Positions 50,537-61,216 of a stretch of DNA of 64,000 nucleotides are shown one piece after another (positions within the stretch are counted from its first letter, which is position 1; each line of letters starts with the position of its first letter). The DNA comes from CBDCKN01 sp965219035 (lineage in GTDB: Bacteria; Gemmatimonadota; Gemmatimonadetes; Longimicrobiales; Gaopeijiaceae). The translations under genes were made by a program, and so were the position numbers. The stretch is from positions 744,001 to 808,000 of the forward strand of contig CBDCMR010000003.1 of NCBI GenBank assembly GCA_965219035.1. Reading direction: 5' to 3'. A model generated the notes under the pieces. The model saw only the letters and a list, made by a program, of their open reading frames with translations. It was not told where the DNA came from and made no database searches.

Positions 50537-51724
50537 ATGACCCCTCTGGACGTCGAGAAGCTGAGGGCCGAGACCCCCGGTACCCGGCACAAGATCCATC
50601 TCAACAACGCCGGCGCTGCCCTCATGCCCGACCCGATCCTCCGCGCCATGACGGAGCACCTGGAGCTTGAGGCCCGGATCGGCGGTTATGAGGCCTCCGA
50701 CGAGAAGAAGGCCGAGATCGCGGCCGCCTATGAGGCGCTGGGCTCGCTCATCGGGGCGGACCCCGAGAACATAGCCGTCACCGAAAATGCCACGGCCTCG
50801 TTCATCCAGGCTCTGTCCTCGGTCCCCTTCGCCCCCGGAGACGTGATCGTCACCACCCGGAACGACTACATCTCCAACCAGATCATGTACCTGTCGCTCC
50901 GGAGCCGAATCGGCATCGAGCTGGTGAGGGCGCCGGAGGACCCCTCGGGCGGAGTCGACGTGCTGGCCATGGAGGAGGTGATCCACCGGCGCCGGCCGAA
51001 GCTGGTGGCGGTGACCCACATCCCCACCAACTCCGGGCTGGTACAGAAGGTCGCCGACGTGGGAGACATGTGCCGGCAGCGCGACATCCTGTACCTCGTC
51101 GACGCCTGCCAGTCGGTGGGGCAGATGCCCGTGGACGTGGAGGAGATCGGGTGTGACTTCCTCTCCGCCACGGCCCGGAAGTTCCTGCGCGGTCCCCGGG
51201 GCGTGGGGTTCCTGTACGTGTCCGATCGGGCGTTGGACATGGGGCTCGAGCCGCTTTTTCCGGACATGCGTGGCGCCGACTGGATCGAGGCAGATCTGTA
51301 CCAGCCGGCTCCCGGAGCTCAGCGCTTCGAGAACTGGGAGTTCCACTACGCCCTGGTTCTGGGCATGGGCCGGGCCGCCGAGTACGCCCTCGACCTGGGA
51401 CTCGAGGCCATTCGGGATTGCGCCTGGGCTCTGGCAGCCCTGGCCCGCGATCGCCTTGCCGAGATCCACACCCTGCAGGTCCTCGACCGCGGACTGGAGC
51501 GGTGCGCCATCGTCACGGTGTCGGCGGAGGGACGCCACGCGGCCGAGCTGGTCTCGTCGCTCGCCGAGGCGGGAATCAGCACCAACGTCACTATGAGGGA
51601 CTACGCCGTACGGGACTTCGACGACAAGGGGGTGGAGTCCGCGGTTCGCGTGTCCCCGCACTACTACAACACCGAGGAAGAGATCGAAGAGCTCGTGAGC
51701 ACCCTCTCCGGGCTGGTGAGCTGA
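50537..51724 (+). CDS. Class V PLP aminotransferase (cysteine-desulfurase/epimerase-like)
   Basis: The product is 395 aa. Motifs: HLNNAGAALMP near the N-terminus, VTENATASFIQALSS, VDACQSVGQMPVDVEEIGCD, and the Schiff-base lysine Lys215 in SATARKFLRGPRG. It resembles isopenicillin-N-epimerase/EgtE-type and kynureninase-like class V enzymes rather than SufS, because it lacks the C-terminal catalytic cysteine loop. The reaction is unknown. It lies 47 bp after a small secreted-peptide gene and 108 bp before an ECF sigma gene. Confidence 0.85.
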   Translation: MTPLDVEKLRAETPGTRHKIHLNNAGAALMPDPILRAMTEHLELEARIGGYEASDEKKAEIAAAYEALGSLIGADPENIAVTENATASFIQALSSVPFAPGDVIVTTRNDYISNQIMYLSLRSRIGIELVRAPEDPSGGVDVLAMEEVIHRRRPKLVAVTHIPTNSGLVQKVADVGDMCRQRDILYLVDACQSVGQMPVDVEEIGCDFLSATARKFLRGPRGVGFLYVSDRALDMGLEPLFPDMRGADWIEADLYQPAPGAQRFENWEFHYALVLGMGRAAEYALDLGLEAIRDCAWALAALARDRLAEIHTLQVLDRGLERCAIVTVSAEGRHAAELVSSLAEAGISTNVTMRDYAVRDFDDKGVESAVRVSPHYYNTEEEIEELVSTLSGLVS

Positions 51725-51832
51725 GGGTTGGCAGACGCGAGGTGCTTGCCCCTCCTGCTTGCCCCCTCCCCACCACAGTGAAGAGATTCCAACCGGCCAC
51801 CGTACTCAAGGGTCAAGGAGCGAGGAGATGCG

Positions 51833-52399
51833 TTGCAACCGGAGGTCGAGCGAGAGTTGGTCCGAATGTGCAAAGCAGGCGGTGTCCGATTCTACGAGCC
51901 CCTCGTGCGAGCGTATGAGGGACCCGGTCTTCGTCTTGCCGTCGGGATGCTCGGCAGCGCGGATGATGCCCGCGACGCGCTCCAGGACGCCTTCATCAAG
52001 GCGTGGGAGTCGCTCCACCGGTTCGACACCAATCGCCCCTTCGGCCCGTGGTTCTTCCAGATCCTGAGGAATCAGTGCCGAGACGTGATCCGCAGCCGGC
52101 AATCCCGTGGACGCCTCGAGACGAGGGACGAGCGGCTCGAGCTTCGGCCCGCCGGCTCTGCGACGAATCCCGAGCGTCTGCGACAGCGAAGTGAAGCCCA
52201 GGAGACCCTTTGGAACGCGCTCCATGAAATCGGAGAGGAGCACCGGGAGATTCTCGTGCTGAAGGAGCTCGAGGGCTTTCGTTATGCCGAGATCGCCAGC
52301 ATTCTGGATGTCCCTGAAGGAACTGTGGCCAGTCGGCTATATCACGCCCGCAACGCCCTGCGTGCTGCGCTGCTGGAGATGAACGCTGAGTATCCGTAG
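51833..52399 (+). CDS. ECF RNA polymerase sigma factor
   Basis: The product is 188 aa from a TTG at 51833, with AGGAG about 6 nt upstream. Region 2: AVGMLGSADDARDALQDAFI followed by KAW; region 4: GEEHREILVLKELEGFRYAE and the recognition helix VPEGTVASRLYHARNALR. It is followed 21 bp later by a membrane protein that is probably its anti-sigma factor. Its promoter targets are unknown; autoregulation is likely for the group. It differs from the SigR-like factor at 7746 in lacking that factor's long linker. Confidence 0.88.
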   Translation: MQPEVERELVRMCKAGGVRFYEPLVRAYEGPGLRLAVGMLGSADDARDALQDAFIKAWESLHRFDTNRPFGPWFFQILRNQCRDVIRSRQSRGRLETRDERLELRPAGSATNPERLRQRSEAQETLWNALHEIGEEHREILVLKELEGFRYAEIASILDVPEGTVASRLYHARNALRAALLEMNAEYP

Positions 52400-52420
52400 A
52401 CCCGGTCCCAGGAGGATCAC

Positions 52421-52843
52421 GTGGTGACAGGCGTCAGTCACGAGACGCTCATGCGCTACCTCGACGGCGAGGTCGCGCCCGAGGAGCGTGCAAGAGTCGA
52501 GTCCGCAGTCGCCGCGTCCACCGAGCTGCAGCGGGACGTGGCGGTGTTCGGTGCCATGAAGGAGGACCTTCAGGCCATGACGTGCACACTCAGCCGGGAC
52601 GATTCGGTCTGGGGCGTGGTGCACAGGCGACTGACACGACCCATCGGTTGGCTCCTCATCCTGGTCGGATTCACGGTCTGGGCCACCTACGGGTCCTACC
52701 TGTACCTGGTGTCCGCCATCGATCCCTGGGAGAAGCTGGCCACCTCGGCGATCGGCGTGGGCATCCTGTTCCTCTTCGTCAGCGTCATCTACGAGCGCTA
52801 CAAGGAGTGGCTCATGGATCCCTACCGGGACGTCTACAGATGA
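52421..52843 (+). CDS. Membrane anti-sigma-like protein
   Basis: The product is 140 aa from a GTG with AGGAGG upstream (another GTG follows). The N-terminal helical part (SHETLMRYLDGEVAPEERAR followed by VESAVAAS) matches the anti-sigma domain lacking the zinc ligands. Two transmembrane helices follow at about 77-98 and 108-126. It ends in a charged tail. It would hold the upstream ECF sigma at the membrane. Its stop overlaps the next ATG as ATGA. Confidence 0.75.
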   Translation: MVTGVSHETLMRYLDGEVAPEERARVESAVAASTELQRDVAVFGAMKEDLQAMTCTLSRDDSVWGVVHRRLTRPIGWLLILVGFTVWATYGSYLYLVSAIDPWEKLATSAIGVGILFLFVSVIYERYKEWLMDPYRDVYR

Positions 52844-53163
52844 TCGTCGTCACCACACCCGACATCCCCGGGATGAGGGTCGTGCGCATGCTGGGGCTCG
52901 TTCGGGGAAACACCATTCGAGCACGTCACGTCGGCAAGGACGTCATAGCGGTCCTGCGGAACCTGGCCGGTGGCGAGATCCACGAGTACACGAAGATGCT
53001 GGCCGAGGCACGGGAGCAAGCCATCGACCGGCTGGTAGAAGAGGCCGAGGCCCTCGGAGGCAACGCGGTGCTGAGCCTCCGCTTCCAGATGTCCATGATC
53101 CAAAAGGGCGCGGCCGAGATGCTCTGTTACGGGACTGCCGTGGTCGTCGAGCCCGAGGACTGA
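52840..53163 (+). CDS. YbjQ/UPF0145 family protein
   Basis: The product is 107 aa. The family pattern is clear: IVVTTPDIPGMRVVRMLGLV, RGNTIRARHVGKDV, EALGGNAVLSLRFQMSM, AEMLCYGTAVVVE. Members form pentamers and are often annotated as possible metal-binding proteins; their function is not settled. It is coupled by ATGA overlap to the anti-sigma-like gene, so it probably belongs to the stress response of this sigma factor. Confidence 0.88.
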   Translation: MIVVTTPDIPGMRVVRMLGLVRGNTIRARHVGKDVIAVLRNLAGGEIHEYTKMLAEAREQAIDRLVEEAEALGGNAVLSLRFQMSMIQKGAAEMLCYGTAVVVEPED

Positions 53164-53174
53164 CCCGCAACAAC

Positions 53175-53963
53175 GTGTTGACACTTGCGGTCCTCCAGCC
53201 CGATCCTCGCGCGACGGCCCGGCTGGCCGACGCGCTGGGATCCAAGTACGAGCTCCGGTCCTACCGGACCTGGGCGAGCCTGTGGAGTGCCGCCCCCAAA
53301 GCTCCCTGGTCGGGCTGCATCATCGACATCTACCCTCCCACCGGCACCGTTCCCCCTTCCAAGCTCGGACAACTGAGGCGGAGGCGTCCCGACCTGGCCA
53401 TCGTCGTCTTCGCGGACTTCACCGATCGGGAGCTGGACCTCTTCGAGGTGGGGCGGCAACAGATCGACGCCGTGATCCTGGCCGGCCTCGAAGACTCGGC
53501 GCCGGCCATTCGGGACACCGTCGGCCGCTCGCTCGCCTCGGCTGCCGCGGGGGCCGTGGAGACCGCGCTCGAGGGGCGCCTGGCGGCTTTGGGCGTAGCT
53601 GTCGTTCGCCGGTCCATGGAGCACTCCTTCGAGCGCCCCGGTGTGGACGAGTTGGCGCAGAGCATGGGGCTATCCCGAAGCAAGCTCGCGAAGGAGCTGA
53701 GTCGCCATGGTCTTCCGTCGCCACGAGCCCTCCTCCTCTGGGGACGGCTATTCCAGGCGGCTCGCCTGCTTCAGGGGGACACCGCCACGGTGGAGGGTGT
53801 GGCCCACGCCCTCGGATACTCGACGAGCTCGGCTCTCCGTCGAGCGTTTCAGCAGTATGTGGGATGTCCTCCCGGAGCCATCTCCACCCGGGGCGGGGTG
53901 GCCCGTGTGCTTCAGTCGTTCTTCGAGTCCCAGGAGATGCAGAGCCTGGCCGCCCCCTTGTAG
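53175..53963 (+). CDS. AraC-type regulator with a degenerate receiver-like N-terminus
   Basis: The product is 262 aa from a GTG, 11 bp after the YbjQ stop. Residues about 1-115 look like a receiver-like alpha/beta domain (LTLAVLQPDPRATARLADAL, DLAIVVFADFTDRELDLFEV) without the usual phospho-acceptor aspartate pattern. Residues about 150-250 hold two helix-turn-helix motifs of the AraC/XylS type (VDELAQSMGLSRSKLAKELS, VEGVAHALGYSTSSALRRAF). It probably activates or represses nearby genes in response to an unknown signal. It converges with the M6 protease. Confidence 0.8.
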   Translation: MLTLAVLQPDPRATARLADALGSKYELRSYRTWASLWSAAPKAPWSGCIIDIYPPTGTVPPSKLGQLRRRRPDLAIVVFADFTDRELDLFEVGRQQIDAVILAGLEDSAPAIRDTVGRSLASAAAGAVETALEGRLAALGVAVVRRSMEHSFERPGVDELAQSMGLSRSKLAKELSRHGLPSPRALLLWGRLFQAARLLQGDTATVEGVAHALGYSTSSALRRAFQQYVGCPPGAISTRGGVARVLQSFFESQEMQSLAAPL

Positions 53964-53964
53964 C

Positions 53965-55857
53965 TCAGGCGCCCCCTCGCAGGAAGGCCCGCAGATCCCC
54001 GATGTCGTAGAAGCCGTTGTCGTTCCCACGTGAGTCGAGAATCAACCGCTCGCCGGCATTGAGGGGCACGGCTTCGGAATCGAGAAAGGGGGTCAGAGCG
54101 CGCTCCAGGGTCATCACGAACTCCCCCACGGTCAGAGGCACGACGACGATGCGCACGTTGCCCTGGGAGTCCTCGATGCCGACGCTGAGCTCGAAGTCGC
54201 CAATGAGCTCTGGCGCCCCGCCCACGACGAGCTCCATTCTGTCCGTGGCCACGGTCATGCCACGAGACGGCAGGGCGTCGTCTATGAACGCCGTGTAGGG
54301 CATCAGCCCCCCGGCGATGGTCAGCTGGCCCGTGTAGGGGTTGAATTGGCTCCCGTCCGGCAAGGCGCCTACGTCCACGATGCCGGGCACTCGGCTGGTA
54401 GTGAGCCGAACGCGGGCCTCGCCCCTGGCCACGGCGATGGAGTGGACCGTCACGCGACTCGAAGCGGATCCGGCGTGACGACGCGTCCCGGGGCTGGTCT
54501 CGTTGTTCAGGAGCACCGGAGACGCGTCGAGCCCCCAGGCGTCCGAAGCCTCGCCTCGATTACCTCCGTTCAGGGCCGTGAGGCGGAGGTCCGTGCGGCC
54601 GTCCGCCTCCACCATGGCGAAGAGGTAGTGCACGCCCGTTCCCCGATCTGGACGTCGTGCACCCTCCGTATCCCAGTGGTACATGAGGACACCGGAGGAC
54701 GGTAGGTTGCCGTCGAAGCCCGTCTGCGGACGGTACTCGAGAACCAGGAATTCGACGCCGTCGTCGTCCAGCGGGACCCAGAGCGCCTGGCGGCTCTGCT
54801 GAGCCGGGCCCAGGACGAACTCCTCGTCGAACACGTCTCCCACCTCGATCCACTGGACCCAGCCGAGCTTCTCCTTGGACCAGGGGCTGAAGTGCGTGGG
54901 CCCGAAGCTGTCTCCCCGCGTAGATCCGTCTCCGCACCCCCAGGAGCCCGCGGCCATGAGTCCCCAGCATCCGAGCACCCACCGACGGTTCTGTGGCTCG
55001 AGCCCGTCGATGGGATGATACAGGTCCGGAAGACCCAGGACGTGCCCGAACTCGTGAGAAACGACGCCCGCAGTCTGGAGGGTCTCGCCCGTGCAGTCGG
55101 CCGCGCTCGTGATCGTGTATCCCAACAAGAGTATGGGGGTGCCGTCGAAGCCCACGTCCTGGGTCGCCAGTGCGTCGCCCAGCCAGAAGAACATGGAGCT
55201 CCGGTGGGGCCAGATGGCCGGCCCACCGCACGACGCCGAGACCTCCTGGAACTCGAAGTTCACCACGTCGACGATCCCGTCGTCGTCACCGCTGTTCGGG
55301 ACGCCGTCCGGGCCGTCGTTGTCGAACTGCGTGAAGTCGATGACCTCGTCGGCCAGCGTCACGGCCTCCACCAGGAAATTCCCAGTCCCGGTGTTGTCGC
55401 CCAGCCCGAAGCTCTCGCCCACCACCTCGGCAACCGTGAGGCTGGTCCGTACCCACGGGGCTACGACCCCATCGATCTCCAGGAGCCCACCCGACGCCTC
55501 AAGGTAGAAGTCCGTGAGCGTGCCGGCCTCTGAAGGTCCGTCGAAGATGACCCTTCGGATGTCTTCCACGGGGAACAGGGGCTCTTCCGAGTCTGCAAAG
55601 AGTGCGGGAATGACCAGGAGTTGGAACCGCCCGGCCACCGGCATCATCTGACCGTGCACCGCCTGGGGCCGCTGGCCCCTCCACGTGTGTGGAAGCTCGA
55701 AGACGTCTGGATCCCGCGATACACGATCGTAGTACTCCTGCGGCAGCGTGATGCCCCGGATCTCCGCGAGGGCCTCGATGTCCTGGGCCTGCGCCTCTGG
55801 CACAACCCCGGACGACGCCATCCCGGCGAATACGCAGACGACGATCCACCGGCTCAC
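53965..55857 (-). CDS. Secreted M6-family (immune-inhibitor-A-like) metalloprotease with dockerin-like tail
   Basis: The product is 630 aa from a GTG. The signal peptide ends PEAQAQ. The zinc motif HEFGHVLGLPDLY (268-280: H268, E269, H272, D278) marks the M6 family. A beta-sandwich region follows (about 440-590). The C-terminal ERLILDSRGNDNGFYDIGDL, then RAFLRGGA, resembles one half of a type I dockerin (calcium-loop D-x-x-G-N-x-N-G-x-Y-D-x-G-D), a tail common on secreted Gemmatimonadota proteins. It would degrade extracellular protein. The GTG overlaps the stop of the upstream lipoprotein gene as GTGA. Confidence 0.85.
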   Translation of the reverse strand: MSRWIVVCVFAGMASSGVVPEAQAQDIEALAEIRGITLPQEYYDRVSRDPDVFELPHTWRGQRPQAVHGQMMPVAGRFQLLVIPALFADSEEPLFPVEDIRRVIFDGPSEAGTLTDFYLEASGGLLEIDGVVAPWVRTSLTVAEVVGESFGLGDNTGTGNFLVEAVTLADEVIDFTQFDNDGPDGVPNSGDDDGIVDVVNFEFQEVSASCGGPAIWPHRSSMFFWLGDALATQDVGFDGTPILLLGYTITSAADCTGETLQTAGVVSHEFGHVLGLPDLYHPIDGLEPQNRRWVLGCWGLMAAGSWGCGDGSTRGDSFGPTHFSPWSKEKLGWVQWIEVGDVFDEEFVLGPAQQSRQALWVPLDDDGVEFLVLEYRPQTGFDGNLPSSGVLMYHWDTEGARRPDRGTGVHYLFAMVEADGRTDLRLTALNGGNRGEASDAWGLDASPVLLNNETSPGTRRHAGSASSRVTVHSIAVARGEARVRLTTSRVPGIVDVGALPDGSQFNPYTGQLTIAGGLMPYTAFIDDALPSRGMTVATDRMELVVGGAPELIGDFELSVGIEDSQGNVRIVVVPLTVGEFVMTLERALTPFLDSEAVPLNAGERLILDSRGNDNGFYDIGDLRAFLRGGA

Positions 55858-56252
55858 GGTGTGAACCTCACGCTGTATCCGAGCAGGCCGGCCCTCAGCT
55901 CGTTCTGACCGTCGGCGACCTGGATTAGCGTTGCTACCGGCGGTCGCGTCGTGTCGGCGACGTGCAAGCGGAATGCAACGTCCCCCGGGGTGTCCAAAAC
56001 CACGAGGATCTTCGTGGTATCGCCCACGACGCTGGTGTGGAGAGCGCCCGTGAGTGGCTGCACGAACGCGACACCCGCGCCGATGAGGCGGATCAACGCA
56101 GCGCCCTCCGCCCCGTTGGGCGACTCGACGGTGGCGGTCAGGATTCCGGGTGCGCTGACTGGCGCCACGTCTCCGCAGCCCGAGACCCCCAGCAGCACCG
56201 CCAGGAACAGGAGGGCCCTGGAGAATACTGGCCGTCGTGAAGAGTCAGACAT
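55854..56252 (-). CDS. Small lipoprotein
   Basis: The product is 132 aa. A typical signal and lipobox (LLFLAVLLGVSGC) are followed by a single beta-sandwich-like domain (TATVESPNGAEGAALIRLIG, HTSVVGDTTKILVVLDTPG) of about 95 aa. I do not recognise a family beyond general secreted-protein Ig-like folds. The stop overlaps the M6 protease start (GTGA) and the start overlaps the patatin gene by 8 bp, so the three form an operon. Confidence 0.75.
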   Translation of the reverse strand: MSDSSRRPVFSRALLFLAVLLGVSGCGDVAPVSAPGILTATVESPNGAEGAALIRLIGAGVAFVQPLTGALHTSVVGDTTKILVVLDTPGDVAFRLHVADTTRPPVATLIQVADGQNELRAGLLGYSVRFTP

Positions 56253-57129
56253 CGACCTTGACGGAAAGAGCCTCTCGGGTGGCCCGATACCCCTCTTCCA
56301 GGAAGTACTCGATCCGGTCGAAGTCGAAGCCTCCGTGGTCCTCCAGATCGGGCCGCACCAGGGTCAACGGAACGCCTGTCCAATCGCGTACCGTGTCCCT
56401 CCGCTTCTGACCGGACATGATGGCGAAGACCCTCTGATGGACCGCCACCAGCCCCTCCTTGGCAACCCAGCGGGCGTCTGCGTCCGGGCCCGCCCCGGTA
56501 TCGACGGCGATGATGCGGGTGGCCCCCATGTACGAGGCCCGCCGCAGAGGCAGCATCTCCTGAACGCCACCGTCCATGAGGAATCGACCATCCACCTCAG
56601 CCAACGGAAACAGAACGGGAAGCGCACACGACGCATATACCGCGTCGACCAGAGGGATGTCGGTGTCGCCCCGATGGCCGAGCCAGACCGTCTCGCCCGA
56701 CGCCAGGTCAACCACGTTCACGGCCATCGGAATCTGAAGCTCATGCCAACGCTCCGTTGGAAGGAGCCCACGGATGTACTCCCTGAGAAGGCCTCCCTGG
56801 AACACGCTTGCGGCACGGATGCCGTTGATCCACACGGCCCGGCGGTTCAGCCGGATGAGGTCGCGTCGCCTCAGGCTACGTGCGGAGGCCTCCATCTCCT
56901 CGACGCTGCGGCCTCCTGCAAAGGCGGCCCCGACCATGGCTCCGATGCTCGTCCCGATGATTCCGGCTACCAGAACGCCCGCCTCCCGGACGGCCTTCCA
57001 AGCGCCGATGTGGGCCAGTCCCTTGAGGGCTCCGCCCCCCATGATCAGCCACGTCACGTCGCCGGACACGTCGCCGGATCGGCCGCCGGACACGCCGCCT
57101 GTACCACCGTGCTCGAAGGAGGTCGTCAC
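56245..57129 (-). CDS. Patatin-like phospholipase (RssA/YchK-like)
   Basis: The product is 294 aa. A Gly/Ser-rich start (residues 8-24) precedes the oxyanion loop MGGGALKGLAHIGAWKAV. The nucleophile is Ser61 in GTSIGAMVG and the catalytic Asp is D186 in LMDGGVQ. It is a cytoplasmic serine esterase of the bacterial patatin group; natural substrates are uncertain. It heads the operon patatin-lipoprotein-M6 protease and is divergent from the suf operon, with a hairpin (GAGCCACT/AGTGGCTC) at 57134-57159 between them. Confidence 0.88.
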   Translation of the reverse strand: MTTSFEHGGTGGVSGGRSGDVSGDVTWLIMGGGALKGLAHIGAWKAVREAGVLVAGIIGTSIGAMVGAAFAGGRSVEEMEASARSLRRRDLIRLNRRAVWINGIRAASVFQGGLLREYIRGLLPTERWHELQIPMAVNVVDLASGETVWLGHRGDTDIPLVDAVYASCALPVLFPLAEVDGRFLMDGGVQEMLPLRRASYMGATRIIAVDTGAGPDADARWVAKEGLVAVHQRVFAIMSGQKRRDTVRDWTGVPLTLVRPDLEDHGGFDFDRIEYFLEEGYRATREALSVKVDV

Positions 57130-57161
57130 GGTCGAGCCACTTCATGGAACAGTGGCTCAGC

Positions 57162-57190
57162 TTGACGGTACATCTACGCCTCTCTAGCTT
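57162..57190 (+). promoter_or_regulatory. Candidate sigma-70 promoter of the suf operon
   Basis: TTGACG at 57162-57167 and TAGCTT at 57185-57190 are separated by 17 bp. Transcription would begin near 57197, just at a Fur-like box. The -10 is a moderate match only. Confidence 0.5.
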
Positions 57191-57199
57191 TGATGAAAA

Positions 57200-57214
57200 G
57201 AAGAATCATTCTCA
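57200..57214. promoter_or_regulatory. Fur-like box upstream of the suf operon
   Basis: The sequence GAAGAATCATTCTCA is a 7-1-7 inverted repeat differing at two positions from TGAGAATCATTCTCA. It lies at the predicted transcription start of sufC, in an unusually AT-rich stretch. Repression by iron-loaded Fur would link SUF expression to iron limitation, as in several bacteria. An IscR site is an alternative. Confidence 0.6.
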
Positions 57215-57246
57215 ATAAGGCCTATTCGCCAGAGTTTTCCGCCCCC

Positions 57247-58026
57247 ATGAGTGACACTCCAATTCTTAAGATTACCGGCCTTCATGCCAAGGTCGTCGAC
57301 GAGCATCTCCCGATTCTGAACGGGGTGGATCTCGAGCTCCAGCGGGGCGAGATCCACGCCATCATGGGGCCCAACGGCTCCGGCAAGAGCACCCTCGCCA
57401 AGGTCCTGGCCGGCCACCCCGGATACGAGGTCACGGCCGGCGACGTTACGTACCGTGAGGAGTCCATCCTCGAGATGGAGCCGGACGAGCGTGCCCTTGC
57501 GGGGATATTCCTCGCGTTCCAGTACCCCGCCGAGATCCCCGGGGTCACAATCGCCAACTTCCTGAGGACCGCCCTCCAGGCTCGACTGGGGGGCGACGAG
57601 GATCTCGACCTCTTCGATTTCCAGGACGAGCTCATGGACCGCATGGAGCTCCTGGACATGGAGTCAGCCTTCGCCGAGCGCTCCGTGAACGACGGCTTCA
57701 GCGGAGGCGAGAAGAAGCGAAACGAGATCCTCCAGATGGCCGTTCTACGGCCGGCGCTGGCTGTAATGGACGAGACCGACTCGGGCCTGGACATCGACGC
57801 CGTCAAGATCGTGGCCAACGGGGTGAACAAGCTGCGCGAGGAGGACCCCGAGATGAGCGTTCTGCTCATCACCCACTACCAGCGTCTCCTCAACTACATC
57901 GAGCCCGACGTGGTCCACGTGATGGTGGACGGCTGCATCGTGCGGACCGGCGGGCCGGAGGTGGCGGTGGAGTTGGAGGAGCAAGGGTACTCAGACTGGA
58001 AGGAAAGGGAGGGGGTCCCGGTATAG
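57247..58026 (+). CDS. sufC: SUF system ATPase SufC
   Basis: The product is 259 aa from the ATG at 57247; an upstream in-frame ATG lies at 57190, but that stretch holds the Fur-like box. Motifs: Walker A MGPNGSGKSTLAKVL, Q-loop AFQYPAEIPG, signature DGFSGGEKKRNE, Walker B AVMDETDSGLD, and the switch histidine ITHYQRLL. SufC powers the SufBCD scaffold on which Fe-S clusters form. First gene of the operon sufC-B-D-Rieske-S-U. Confidence 0.97.
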   Translation: MSDTPILKITGLHAKVVDEHLPILNGVDLELQRGEIHAIMGPNGSGKSTLAKVLAGHPGYEVTAGDVTYREESILEMEPDERALAGIFLAFQYPAEIPGVTIANFLRTALQARLGGDEDLDLFDFQDELMDRMELLDMESAFAERSVNDGFSGGEKKRNEILQMAVLRPALAVMDETDSGLDIDAVKIVANGVNKLREEDPEMSVLLITHYQRLLNYIEPDVVHVMVDGCIVRTGGPEVAVELEEQGYSDWKEREGVPV

Positions 58027-58101
58027 CCCCCCAACACCCAAGATACGTAAGACACTAGATTTGTAGCGGGATCACCCGCCGACTTCAGAAGGACAACCGT
58101 C

Positions 58102-59516
<1,415 letters not shown>

Positions 59517-59517
<1 letters not shown>

Positions 59518-60875
59518 TGACGCACACGACCGGGGCCATGTCGACCCTGGAGCGGGAGGACGCCACGGCTTCCCTCGACGGCTCAGCGGTCGAGCGCCTG
59601 GGCCGAGACGCCCCGGACTGGCTGTGCCGGCGCCGAGAGCACGCGTGGTCCGTCTATGAGGACACTCCCCTTCCCACAACGCGCTCGGAGGAGTGGCGCT
59701 ACACCGACCTCTCCCGGCTCGTCGATCTTGAGTCGCTGAGGCTCCTCATGCCGGAGGATACCGACCCGGACGCGCCACGACCCAAGCTCCTGGAGGACGC
59801 CATGGGCGAGGACCGGGCCGCGTCGGGACATTCGGTGCTTGTGGACGGCCTGGCGGTGCACGTCGACCTGGACGCGGATCTGGCGGCCCAGGGAGTCATC
59901 CTCACGTCCCTGCTCTCGGCCTTGGAGGATCACGCCGACCTGGTGGAGGAGCACCTCGCCGTCGACGCTCTCCCGCCCGAGCAGGGGTTGTTCGAAGCCC
60001 TGAGCGCGGCGCTCTGGACCGACGGAGTCCTCCTCTACGTTCCCCGCGGCGTGCGCCTCGAGCTTCCGGTGCGGGCCACTCGCTGGCTCTCGCACGCCGG
60101 CTCGGCCGTGTGCACGCGGACCCTCGTCATCGCAGAGGCCGGCAGCCAGGTGTCGTACGTCGAGGAGCTCCTGTCGGAGGACGTAGACGAGCGCACACTG
60201 TCGTCCTCCGCCGTCGAGATCATCGCAAAGGACGGGGCTCAAGTGCAGTACGTGTCCATCCAGCGGTCGGGCCGCGGCGTGTTCTGTCAGTCGGCCCAGC
60301 GGACGCTTGCGCACCGTGACTCGACCCTCGACACGCTCAACGTGAGCCTGGGTGGGTCGGTGAGTCGAGTGGACTTGAATGCGCGGCTGCTGGGTCCCGG
60401 AGCCAACAGCGACATGCTGGGCCTCTACTTCGGCGACGAGGACCAGCACTTCGATCACAACACGAGCCAGGATCACGTGGCTCCCAACGCCAGGAGCGAC
60501 CTGCTGTACAAGGGTGCCCTCGACGGTGCTTCGCGCGCCGCGTTCCGGGGGATCATCCGGGTTCATCCCGGAGCCCAGGGAACGGACGCGTATCAGACGA
60601 ACCGCAACCTGCTCCTCTCTGACGAGGCACGGGCGGATTCGCTACCCAACCTCGAGATCGAGGCCGACGACGTGAAGTGCTCCCACGGGGCCACGGTGGG
60701 CCAGCTCGACGGGGAGACGCTCTTCTACCTGCTGAGCCGGGGACTCAGCCGCCAGCAGGCGGAACGACTGGTGGTCCTCGGGTTCCTGGGCGACGTCATC
60801 TCCCGACTGCCCTTGGGCGGTGTCGTGGAGAAGGTCACGCGGGCCATCGAGCAGAAGCTGCAGGCGCATGTCTAA
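59517..60875 (+). CDS. sufD: Fe-S assembly protein SufD
   Basis: The product is 452 aa. N-terminal RSEEWRYTDLSRL and the beta-helix region with YFGDEDQHFDHNTSQDHVAP are SufD hallmarks. CSHGATVGQLDGETLFYLLS holds the Cys and His that form the cluster site with SufB in E. coli (Cys358, His360). The gene begins in TGATG overlap with sufB and its end overlaps the Rieske gene by 8 bp, indicating tight coupling. Confidence 0.96.
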
Positions 60876-61194
60876 TGACGCCGATGTGGCGGAGTGGGTG
60901 AAGGTCGCCGAGCTCGATCGCTGCCCACCGGGGAACCTCCTGGACGTGGAGGTCGGGGACGTGCGGATCGTTCTCGCCAACGTCGACGGAGACATCTACG
61001 CCCTCGAGGATGAGTGCTCACATCAGGAATTCCCACTCTCCGACGGCGAGCTCGAGGGCAACGAGTTGGAATGCATGTATCATGGTGCCAGGTTTGACGT
61101 ATGCACCGGACGGGCTACGCAGCTGCCCGCGATCCGGCCCGTGAAATCCTTCGACGTCGAGGTCAGGGACCAGGAGATCTTCGTACAGATCTAG
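60868..61194 (+). CDS. Rieske [2Fe-2S] ferredoxin in the suf operon
   Basis: The product is 108 aa from the ATG at 60868. Cluster ligands Cys50-x-His52 (ECSHQEFP) and Cys69-x2-His72 (CMYHGARFD) have the standard spacing. It resembles the small soluble Rieske proteins (BphF/NirD-like) often found in suf operons of Actinobacteria and related phyla. It probably supplies electrons for cluster assembly; other roles (for a dioxygenase) cannot be excluded. It lies between sufD and sufS. Confidence 0.92.
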   Translation: MSNDADVAEWVKVAELDRCPPGNLLDVEVGDVRIVLANVDGDIYALEDECSHQEFPLSDGELEGNELECMYHGARFDVCTGRATQLPAIRPVKSFDVEVRDQEIFVQI

Positions 61195-61216
61195 CATGTC
61201 CTGAAGGCTTATCTCC

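Noticed and set aside
53175..53520. N-terminus of the AraC-type protein as a true response-regulator receiver
   Set aside because: The alpha/beta pattern is suggestive, but the phospho-acceptor aspartate and lysine are not in the expected places.
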